6,547 bases of DNA from Candidatus Acetothermia bacterium (GTDB lineage: Bacteria > Bipolaricaulota > Bipolaricaulia > RBG-16-55-9 > JANLFV01). Both the position numbers and the translations under genes were made by a program. The stretch is from contig JAPWVC010000073.1 in NCBI GenBank assembly GCA_028275195.1, positions 1 through 6,547 of the forward strand, written 5' to 3'. Below the pieces are notes generated by a model. The model was not told the origin of the DNA and did not search any database. It was given only the letters and a program-made list of their open reading frames with translations. Positions 1-4,638 of the stretch are shown piece after piece; positions within the stretch are counted from its first letter, which is position 1; every line of letters begins with the position of its first letter.

Positions 1-235
1 AGCTGATGGCGTGCGTGGGACAGGTGTTGGCGCAGGTGATGCAGCCAATCAAGCAGTTGAGCGGCTCAGCCACGACGGCTTTCTTGCGTGCAAAATCGAA
101 ACGATAGACTAGCCGCCCGCAGCCGGTCACGCAGGTGCCACAGCCAATACAGGCATCCTCGTTCACCGTGGGATACCAGTCGATCTTTTCGCGCGGGAGG
201 CCATGCCAGGGCTTGGCGAGCTTGGGATCAGCCAT
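1..235 (-). CDS. Two-[4Fe-4S] ferredoxin, copy 1 (3' end cut by window edge)
   Basis: Small electron carrier predicted to hold two [4Fe-4S] clusters in the cytoplasm. Reading from the ATG at 235, 78 codons are visible before the edge. A conserved PREKIDW stretch (residues 14-20) precedes a first cluster motif C29-x2-C32-x2-C35-x3-C39, and a second motif C61-x3-C65-x2-C68-x3-C72 follows a VAEPL segment. It is a clear paralog of the ferredoxin at 3952-4251: about 35 of 65 alignable residues are identical by hand. It starts 8 bases inside the end of the OsmC-like gene, and its Shine-Dalgarno AAGGAGG lies within the last OsmC codons, so translation is probably coupled. Base composition is less GC-rich than in the other copy. 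The electron donor and acceptor cannot be read from the sequence. The C-terminus is unseen, and by comparison with the other copy some 25-30 residues are missing. Confidence 0.88.
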   Translation of the reverse strand, partial: MADPKLAKPWHGLPREKIDWYPTVNEDACIGCGTCVTGCGRLVYRFDFARKKAVVAEPLNCLIGCITCANTCPTHAIS

Positions 236-692
236 AGGAATTCACTCCTCCTTGATGCTGCTCTCCTCTTTGAATCATATGCTTCGAGGTTTCTACATTG
301 ATCCGGCCAGACACCTCACAACTGGCTTTGAGCGTATTGAAGACCGTGCTGTACTTGTGCAGGTTGCGGCGGAGCAACTCGACACGCTGATCCGACTCAT
401 CAGTCCAGAGCGTGAGCTCATAGGAGATTTTGCTCATCCGCGGCGGCGTGTCCTCACGCACCCCGTGGACGCGGATGGAGACCCGTTCGTAGGAAAAGTG
501 CAGAATCTTCGCGAAGCGTTCGATGTTCTTGAGCATGCAAGCCGCAAACGCGCTGAGCAGAAGTTCTGCCGGGTTCATCAGGTAGTCGCTCTGGTCAGGC
601 GAGGAGTCGAAGTAGACTTGCGCCAGCTTGGCCCGCGCGGTCGAGACATTCGGCACGACTTGCTCAGCGTGCACTTCGTATTCTAGACCCAT
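228..692 (-). CDS. OsmC/Ohr-family protein
   Basis: 154-residue protein of the OsmC/Ohr fold, a family that includes thiol-dependent peroxidases acting on organic hydroperoxides. Both redox cysteines of the family appear to be present: C52 in the helix NPAELLLSAFAACM and C125 in ASCEVSGRI near the C-terminus. The length is normal for the family apart from a short polar tail (last 15 or so residues). The ATG at 692 was chosen because it begins the family-like sequence, lies 2 bases after the VKOR stop, and upstream extension would run through the VKOR coding region without resembling anything. The Shine-Dalgarno is weak, so coupling to VKOR translation is likely. The tail codons carry the Shine-Dalgarno of the next ferredoxin. 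Arginine codons are almost all CGN, unlike genes further right, which use AGG often. A role in peroxide or reactive-sulfur protection of the operon's Fe-S proteins is inference. It could also be a YhfA-type OsmC homolog without peroxidase activity. Confidence 0.85.
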   Translation of the reverse strand: MGLEYEVHAEQVVPNVSTARAKLAQVYFDSSPDQSDYLMNPAELLLSAFAACMLKNIERFAKILHFSYERVSIRVHGVREDTPPRMSKISYELTLWTDESDQRVELLRRNLHKYSTVFNTLKASCEVSGRINVETSKHMIQRGEQHQGGVNSYG

Positions 693-694
693 AT

Positions 695-1171
695 CTAGCT
701 CTCTCGCTCCCGTCCCTTTTGTGCCAGGGATCGCCTGGACCTTGTCGTGCCCGGCTTCTGCAGCTCGACCGCGGCCAGGGCGAAGATGGCCGTGACGATG
801 GCCGCCGAGACGACGCACCAGGTGCAGATGGCCCGGATCACGAACAGCTCTAGGTAGGTGAGATAGCCCGAATAGAGCAAGCCGACGAGGGCGAAGCCGT
901 AGACGGCCACCTTAGCCCATTCTCGGGCTCGGCCCCGCAAGCGGAGGCCGGCGAGCGCTGAGCCGAGGATCAACATATAGCCCACCAGGCCCATCACGGA
1001 CATCGGGACCCCGAAGACCTCGGCATAGACTGAGTCATCGACGATGCTGCAGCCGCTCCCGATGCAAATGATCTCGTGGCCGAGGTGCTCATAGAGCAGA
1101 TAAGCCGAGTCGGCGAGCCCCAAGACCGCCAAGGCGATGAGCGCTATTTGCATGGGGGAAGCTCTCTTCAT
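695..1171 (-). CDS. Vitamin K epoxide reductase family protein (VKOR, DsbB-like)
   Basis: 158-residue integral membrane thiol oxidase expected to pass electrons from a DsbA-like partner to quinone, the functional counterpart of DsbB. Several hydrophobic segments are visible (about residues 6-27, 55-75, 88-106, 110-133). The family signature is present: a loop cysteine pair C36 and C41, the conserved serine region DDSVYAEVFGVP (S47), and the C116-T-W-C119 active site in the last helix. The loop pair has only four intervening residues, somewhat shorter than in the VKORs I remember (five in Synechococcus, seven in human). There is no fused thioredoxin domain; the partner is evidently the DsbA-like protein encoded immediately upstream, which overlaps it by four bases (ATGA at 1171-1168). 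The start ATG at 1171 is fixed by that overlap; a longer reading to 1345 would lie wholly over the DsbA gene and adds a non-family leader. A basic C-terminal tail follows the last helix. Confidence 0.92.
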   Translation of the reverse strand: MKRASPMQIALIALAVLGLADSAYLLYEHLGHEIICIGSGCSIVDDSVYAEVFGVPMSVMGLVGYMLILGSALAGLRLRGRAREWAKVAVYGFALVGLLYSGYLTYLELFVIRAICTWCVVSAAIVTAIFALAAVELQKPGTTRSRRSLAQKGRERES

Positions 1172-1890
1172 CTCCCGCTCCTCTCGAGCTCTTCCTCGAT
1201 GATCTGCTTGAATCTCTCGAACGGTTGGGCCCCGACGAGCTTCCTCCCGTTGATGAAGAAGGTCGGGGTCCCGCCTACCCCGAGCCGCTGGCCCTCGGCG
1301 ATGTCCTCCTCGAGGTTCGCCCGGTAGCGCCCCGAGCTCAGGCACTCCCGGAAGGCCGCGGTATCGAGCCCCAAATCTCCGGCCAAGTTGACGAGCTCCA
1401 GCGCATCGAGCTGCCTATACTCCTTGGAGGTGGCAGTGAAGAGCCGGTCGTGATACTCCCAGAACCGCCCTTGCTCGTGAGCGCATTCCCCGGCCAGTGC
1501 CGCCAGAATAGCCGGCTCGCCGTGGACGGGGAAGTTCCGGAAGACGAACTTCACCAGCCCCTTCTTCACATAATTCTCCACGATCTCCGGCAGGGTGTTG
1601 AAGACGAACCTAGCACAGTAGGGGCAGTAGAACTCGGAGAACTCTTCAATGGTCACCGGGGCCTCGAGGGAGCCCTTGGTCGGCTCCGCCGTGACCACGA
1701 CCGTGCTCGAGGAGGACTCACCCTCATCGGGGGCTGGAAATTGGGCGAGCTGGGAGCTGGAATACCAATAGCTCACTCCAATTAGCACTCCTCCGAGCAC
1801 GAGGGCCAGGGCCGTCACTAGCGGGACCCTCAGGCGAAAGAGCCTCCCACTGAGGCTTTCCCTTCCCCGTCTCCTCTTGGTCTTCTTCAT
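1168..1890 (-). CDS. Membrane-anchored DsbA-like thiol:disulfide oxidoreductase
   Basis: 240-residue thioredoxin-fold protein predicted to form or transfer disulfides outside the cytoplasmic membrane. A strongly basic N-terminus (KKTKRRRGR) precedes one hydrophobic segment at about residues 22-42, read as an uncleaved signal anchor; a Ser/Glu-rich linker follows. The catalytic motif is C89-P-Y-C92, the cis-proline loop is GGTPTF with P209, and an alpha-helical insertion lies between. Two further cysteines, C136 and C183, sit in the helical insertion and could form a second structural disulfide, as I recall for Mycobacterium tuberculosis DsbA, itself a VKOR partner. The start ATG at 1890 overlaps the end of the transporter gene by four bases (ATGA) and is preceded by GAGG. 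The VKOR gene overlaps its own 3' end the same way, so the two are probably made together as an oxidation pair. Its substrates are unknown; a protein-disulfide isomerase role is possible. Confidence 0.92.
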   Translation of the reverse strand: MKKTKRRRGRESLSGRLFRLRVPLVTALALVLGGVLIGVSYWYSSSQLAQFPAPDEGESSSSTVVVTAEPTKGSLEAPVTIEEFSEFYCPYCARFVFNTLPEIVENYVKKGLVKFVFRNFPVHGEPAILAALAGECAHEQGRFWEYHDRLFTATSKEYRQLDALELVNLAGDLGLDTAAFRECLSSGRYRANLEEDIAEGQRLGVGGTPTFFINGRKLVGAQPFERFKQIIEEELERSGR

Positions 1891-2882
1891 CTTGCCTCGG
1901 TATTATCCCCCTTCCCCACGGTCACTGCCATCCGGCCGAGCCGTTGGAAGAGCCGATAGAACAGGCTGGCGTTGAAGGTCTGGAAGACCGCGGCCACGGC
2001 GATCGGGAGGGCTGCCTCTTGCCCGAAAGAGACGAAGGCGATCCCCATCGCCAGTGGGAGGTGCTTCATCCCCGAGGAGTAGACGATCGCGTCGGTCTCC
2101 TGCCGGTGGCAGCGGAGGAGCCGGTCGCACCAGAGGTAGACCCCGCCGAAGGCGATGGGGAAGAGCAGGAGTGGCGGGATGATCAGCGAGACGAGGACGC
2201 TACCGGAGGCAGGGATCATCTTGATGTTGAGCGCGATCATGATGAACATCAGCAGCATCGCCGAGATGGCCGCGATCGGCGGGAAGATCAGTAGCAGCTC
2301 CATCCCCCGCTTGGCCTTCCTCTCCAAGAGAGCCCGGGTGATGGCCCCCAGGAGGATGGGGATGATCAGGACCTTGGTCAGGGTGAGGAGCATCTCGGAC
2401 ACATTCACTGCGACATAGGTCCCTGCTAAGAGGTAAGTGAGGCCAGGGATGGTGGCGATCCCGAGGAGCATCGTCAGGCCCCCGAGGACCAGGGCGAGGG
2501 CCACATCCCCGCCGAGGAGGCCGGTCCAGACCACATTCATCCCCGCGCAGGGGACGGTCCCCATCAGGATGAACCCCGTGGCATAGAGCGGCTGATCTCG
2601 CATCAGGGTGATGGCCAGGAGATAACAAAGTAGGGGGAGGAGGACGAAGTTGGCTAACAGGCCGCAGCCGATGAGCTTCCCCTTCTTGAGGGCGAAGCGC
2701 AGCTCGGGGAACCGGATCGTGACGCTCATCGCCCAGATCATGAGCCCGATGAGATAGACCATATAAGGCTTGAAGGCCCTGGCCGCGCCGGGGGCGAGCC
2801 TCCCCACCACGATGCTCAGGCCGACCGTGGCCAGGATCAGGTAAGAGTAGTGCCTCCGGATGAGGTCATTGAGTGATCGCAT
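1887..2882 (-). CDS. Acr3/BASS-superfamily transporter, probable arsenite-type efflux permease
   Basis: 331-residue polytopic membrane protein with about ten hydrophobic segments, the size and layout of the bile acid:sodium symporter superfamily that includes Acr3 arsenite exporters. The fourth segment carries GTVPCAGMNVVW with C112 followed by GGD, the position where Acr3 has its essential cysteine within a similar ARC...VW pattern; near the C-terminus SSGMKHLPLAMG and FQTFNASLFYR resemble the second half of the family. The match to textbook Acr3 is partial, so an anion or organic-acid transporter of the same superfamily is possible. The operon context (ArsR repressor, second permease) favours metalloid export. 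The ATG at 2882 lies 6 bases after the zinc-ribbon stop with only a weak Shine-Dalgarno (AGGTAGG). It overlaps the DsbA-like gene by four bases, an association that puts an export step next to extracytoplasmic thiol chemistry. Confidence 0.8.
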   Translation of the reverse strand: MRSLNDLIRRHYSYLILATVGLSIVVGRLAPGAARAFKPYMVYLIGLMIWAMSVTIRFPELRFALKKGKLIGCGLLANFVLLPLLCYLLAITLMRDQPLYATGFILMGTVPCAGMNVVWTGLLGGDVALALVLGGLTMLLGIATIPGLTYLLAGTYVAVNVSEMLLTLTKVLIIPILLGAITRALLERKAKRGMELLLIFPPIAAISAMLLMFIMIALNIKMIPASGSVLVSLIIPPLLLFPIAFGGVYLWCDRLLRCHRQETDAIVYSSGMKHLPLAMGIAFVSFGQEAALPIAVAAVFQTFNASLFYRLFQRLGRMAVTVGKGDNTEAR

Positions 2883-2888
2883 AAGCGC

Positions 2889-3074
2889 CTACCTGCTCTG
2901 CTTCTTCTCGCACTCGAAGCAGTAGTCCGTCTCCCGATTCGTCCAGAAGAGCTTCCCGCAGCCGGGGCATCTCACCTCCCGGAGGGAGCTCGCCTTCCTC
3001 TGCTTAGGCCGGAGCTCCGGCGGGAGCTCCTTCCAAGGGTCTCCGCAGGAGCAGCCCTGGTTCTCCCTAGCCAA
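2889..3074 (-). CDS. Small zinc-ribbon protein (TTG start)
   Basis: 61-residue basic protein of unrecognised function. It has C36-P-G-C39 and C52-F-E-C55 separated by 12 residues, a zinc-ribbon arrangement, plus a separate C8-S-C10 pair near the N-terminus, so six cysteines in total. No membrane segment or signal is seen. The start is TTG at 3074, directly after the TGA of the AhpD-like gene (no spacing); a strong Shine-Dalgarno AAGGAGG at 3086-3080, five bases upstream, decides for it. It may be a metal-binding chaperone, a rubredoxin-like redox protein or a nucleic-acid-binding ribbon; the sequence does not distinguish these. Its placement between thiol-active genes suggests metal or thiol handling, which is inference only. 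Confidence 0.75.
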   Translation of the reverse strand: MARENQGCSCGDPWKELPPELRPKQRKASSLREVRCPGCGKLFWTNRETDYCFECEKKQSR

Positions 3075-3380
3075 TCAGACCTCCTTGGCCTTCTTCAGCT
3101 CCCCCCAGATCGCCTCCCTCGGCCAGACATCCGCCGGCCCGCCGACGAGGAGGACGGTCACGCCCAACAGCTCAGCGAGCTCCTCGGCCGTCGCCCCCAG
3201 CTCGAGTGCCCGCCGGAGGTGGACCCGGATGCAGGGCTCGCAATGGCCGGCGATGGAGAGGGCGATCGCCACCAGTTCCTTGAACTTGGCCGGGAGGGCC
3301 CCGTCCTTGAGGGCCTCGGCCGCAAATTCGGTATAGGCCCGCCAAAGCTCCGGCTTCCACTGCGCGATCAACGATTCCAT
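3075..3380 (-). CDS. AhpD-like / carboxymuconolactone decarboxylase family protein
   Basis: 101-residue all-helical protein of the CMD/AhpD fold. The peroxidase-type motif is intact: KELVAIALSIAGHCEPCIRVH with E35, C47, C50 and H54, matching the Glu, Cys-x-x-Cys and His proton-relay set of AhpD-type thiol peroxidases. The rest of the sequence (ALELGATAEELAELLGVTVLLVGG) matches the family's second half. The length is typical of the single-domain subfamily. The protein should be cytoplasmic. The ATG at 3380 shares one base with the upstream stop (TGATG) and has AAGGAGG 12 bases upstream. The partner reductant is unknown; the operon's CPKC thioredoxin-fold protein or the ferredoxins are candidates (inference). 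Decarboxylase activity is unlikely because the redox CxxC is present. Confidence 0.9.
   Translation of the reverse strand: MESLIAQWKPELWRAYTEFAAEALKDGALPAKFKELVAIALSIAGHCEPCIRVHLRRALELGATAEELAELLGVTVLLVGGPADVWPREAIWGELKKAKEV
3080..3086 (-). promoter_or_regulatory. Ribosome binding site supporting the TTG start of the zinc ribbon
   Basis: AAGGAGG inside the last codons of the AhpD-like gene, five bases before TTG at 3074. Without it the TTG would be doubtful, since no ATG or GTG begins this reading frame nearby. Confidence 0.7.
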
Positions 3381-3949
3381 CAGACTTGAGCACCTCCTTG
3401 GTCTTGAGGGACGGCATACCCGGCCTCCTCGAGGAGGCCGAGGAGCCTCTCCCTCCTCTCCTGATGCTCCGGGCCGAAGAGGGGCTTACACCGCTCGATC
3501 GCGGTCTGCTCGTTGACCAGCTTGGTGGCGAAGGCCATGCAGGTCGGCTCGCCGCACTCCTTGCAGTTCGTCTTCGGCAGGAGCTTGTAGATCTCGATGA
3601 CAGTCAGCTTGGCCCGGCTCTTGTAGCTCGGCTCGAGCTGGTCGCGCCGCTCATAGGTCCTGTTGATCAGGTCCTTCAGCCGCTCCAGGACCTTCTCCGC
3701 CTCCTCCTTGTTCTCCAGGCGGGTGACGATGATCCTGCGCGGGTGGAGGGTGATCCCTCGGCCGCCGAGCTTGAAGTTGAGGGACTGATGGGCCTGGTCG
3801 TAGATCGTCCCTTTGAGGACGGCATTGAGGTAGGGGAAGGCCGGGCTGATGTCGTCGGTGAGCTCGGCCATGGCGGTGACCGTCTCGATCTCCCCGGGAT
3901 GGCAGGGCGGGAAGAAGGTCTCGATCCGCTGAAAACCTCGGAGGAGCAT
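3380..3949 (-). CDS. (Fe-S)-binding protein with C-terminal CdhD-type [4Fe-4S] domain
   Basis: 189-residue cytoplasmic protein in two parts. Residues about 115-160 form a Fes domain of the kind found in the gamma subunit (CdhD/AcsC) of acetyl-CoA decarbonylase/synthase: IEIYKLLPKTNCKECGEPTC, with ligands C129-x2-C132-x4-C137-x16-C154. Residues about 1-110 are a separate mixed alpha/beta part (LGGRGITLHPRRIIVTRLEN, then a charged helix KEEAEKVLERLKDLI) that I cannot assign to a known function; I recall similar two-part proteins in other anaerobes annotated only as (Fe-S)-binding. A lone C16 lies near the N-terminus. No corrinoid or CODH genes are nearby, so the domain is probably borrowed for electron transfer or metal sensing. 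The ATG at 3949 is 2 bases after the ferredoxin stop, so the pair is probably co-translated and may interact. The next gene overlaps its stop by one base. Confidence 0.85.
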   Translation of the reverse strand: MLLRGFQRIETFFPPCHPGEIETVTAMAELTDDISPAFPYLNAVLKGTIYDQAHQSLNFKLGGRGITLHPRRIIVTRLENKEEAEKVLERLKDLINRTYERRDQLEPSYKSRAKLTVIEIYKLLPKTNCKECGEPTCMAFATKLVNEQTAIERCKPLFGPEHQERRERLLGLLEEAGYAVPQDQGGAQV

Positions 3950-3951
3950 CG

Positions 3952-4251
3952 CTAGATCTTCCCCTCTTCTTTCAGCATTCTAGTGATCTTCTCCCAGATC
4001 CCCTCCTCGCGGTAGATCCGGCGGACCTCCGCGATCTCGGGGAAGGAGATGGCCCACTCTGGGCACAAGTTGGCACAGGTGGTGCAGCCGATCACGCAAC
4101 GGAGGGGCTCGGCCACCTCCGGCCGACCATCCTTCCAGCGGAAGACCTTGTTCCCGCAGCTCAGGCAGACCCCGCAGGCGCTGCACTTATCGTAGTCGAT
4201 CTGCGGGTGCCAGTCAATCTTCTCCCGAGGATAGCCGACCAGCCAAGGCAT
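3952..4251 (-). CDS. Two-[4Fe-4S] ferredoxin, copy 2
   Basis: Complete 99-residue ferredoxin, paralog of the copy at 1-235. PREKIDW (residues 8-14) is identical in both. The first cluster motif is C23-x2-C26-x2-C29-x2-C32, one residue shorter before the last cysteine than the usual CxxCxxCxxxC and than the other copy; the second is C52-x3-C56-x2-C59-x3-C63. A charged C-terminal helix (about residues 71-97) follows. The shortened first motif may alter the cluster geometry or shift its potential. The ATG at 4251 has a strong Shine-Dalgarno AAAGGAGG, and a stable hairpin ends four bases before that site. The (Fe-S)-binding protein gene follows after 2 bases, the most likely electron partner. The ultimate redox reaction served is not evident from the window. 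Confidence 0.92.
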   Translation of the reverse strand: MPWLVGYPREKIDWHPQIDYDKCSACGVCLSCGNKVFRWKDGRPEVAEPLRCVIGCTTCANLCPEWAISFPEIAEVRRIYREEGIWEKITRMLKEEGKI

Positions 4252-4263
4252 TGCTCCTCCTTT
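4252..4263 (-). promoter_or_regulatory. Ribosome binding site of ferredoxin copy 2
   Basis: AAAGGAGG followed by AGCA and the ATG at 4251. Seven bases here (AGGAGCA, 4258-4252) are exactly complementary to the apical loop of the adjacent hairpin, so access to this site could depend on RNA structure. Confidence 0.75.
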
Positions 4264-4267
4264 ACCG

Positions 4268-4309
4268 GGGGCCTCCCGGCGATCCAGGAGCAGGTCGCCG
4301 GGAGGCCCC
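4268..4309 (-). promoter_or_regulatory. Perfect 15-bp GC-rich hairpin in the operon's only long gap
   Basis: Arms 4268-4282 and 4295-4309 are exact inverted repeats of 15 bases with a 12-base loop. In the minus-strand RNA the hairpin lies after the thioredoxin-like gene and ends four bases before the ferredoxin's Shine-Dalgarno. No run of U follows it in the RNA, so it is not a canonical intrinsic terminator. A role as an mRNA stabiliser, processing boundary, partial terminator or translation switch fits better. The loop in RNA sense contains UGCUCCU, complementary to the ribosome binding site downstream. The rest of the gap, 4310-4382, shows no convincing promoter. Confidence 0.75.
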
Positions 4310-4382
4310 AGCGGGGGTGAGAGAGGAGGGAGGGGTGGCTAAAGCTAGAACGAATGATTCCCACTCAGCTCACTCCCACCCT

Positions 4383-4616
4383 CTACCCCTGCAGGAGTCG
4401 CTTGATCTCCTCGACCGAGGGGATGTGGCCGCTCACCTTCACCTGGCCATCGATGGCCAAGGCCGGGGTGAACATCACTCCACGCTTGCTGTATTCCTTC
4501 ACATCATAGATGTGCTCCACCTCGGCCTGGAGGCCCAGCTCCGCTAGGGCCTTCCGGACATTCCTCTCCGTGGCCTCGCACTTGGGGCAGCCGGTCCCCA
4601 GGATCTCGATCTTCAT
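4383..4616 (-). CDS. Small thioredoxin-fold protein with CPKC motif (redox-active disulfide protein 2 type)
   Basis: 77-residue cytoplasmic protein with a minimal thioredoxin fold: MKIEILGTGC at the start, the redox motif C10-P-K-C13, a helix of about residues 14-27, and the cis-proline segment VMFTPALAIDG (P51) followed by the terminal helix VEEIKRLLQ. The length and motif match the Thioredoxin_3 / glutaredoxin-like family found in archaea and anaerobic bacteria. The ATG at 4616 is supported by AGGAGG with 9 bases spacing and follows the permease gene by 22 bases. I recall this family commonly next to DUF318/ArsP permeases and ArsR regulators, which fits here. It may reduce the substrate or keep the permease or repressor thiols reduced (inference). 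A role as arsenate reductase is not supported: no ArsC-like motif is seen. Confidence 0.92.
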   Translation of the reverse strand: MKIEILGTGCPKCEATERNVRKALAELGLQAEVEHIYDVKEYSKRGVMFTPALAIDGQVKVSGHIPSVEEIKRLLQG

Positions 4617-4638
4617 CCCTGTCCACCTCCTCTCTTGC

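Noticed and set aside
693..818. N-terminal extension of the OsmC-like gene to an ATG at 818
   Set aside because: It would overlap the VKOR 3' end in another frame and adds an Arg/Gly/His-rich leader unlike the family; the ATG at 692 is 2 bases after the VKOR stop.
1172..1345. N-terminal extension of VKOR to a start at 1345
   Set aside because: The added residues are a shadow of the DsbA gene; the ATGA overlap at 1168-1171 gives the natural start.
3386..3955. Plus-strand open frame opposite the Fe-S protein gene
   Set aside because: It mirrors the full extent of the minus-strand gene, has Leu/Glu-rich composition without family motifs, and no supporting upstream site.
4268..4309. Canonical rho-independent terminator after the thioredoxin-like gene
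   Set aside because: The stem is strong but no T-run follows on the minus strand, and a ribosome binding site starts four bases later; on the plus strand no gene ends here.
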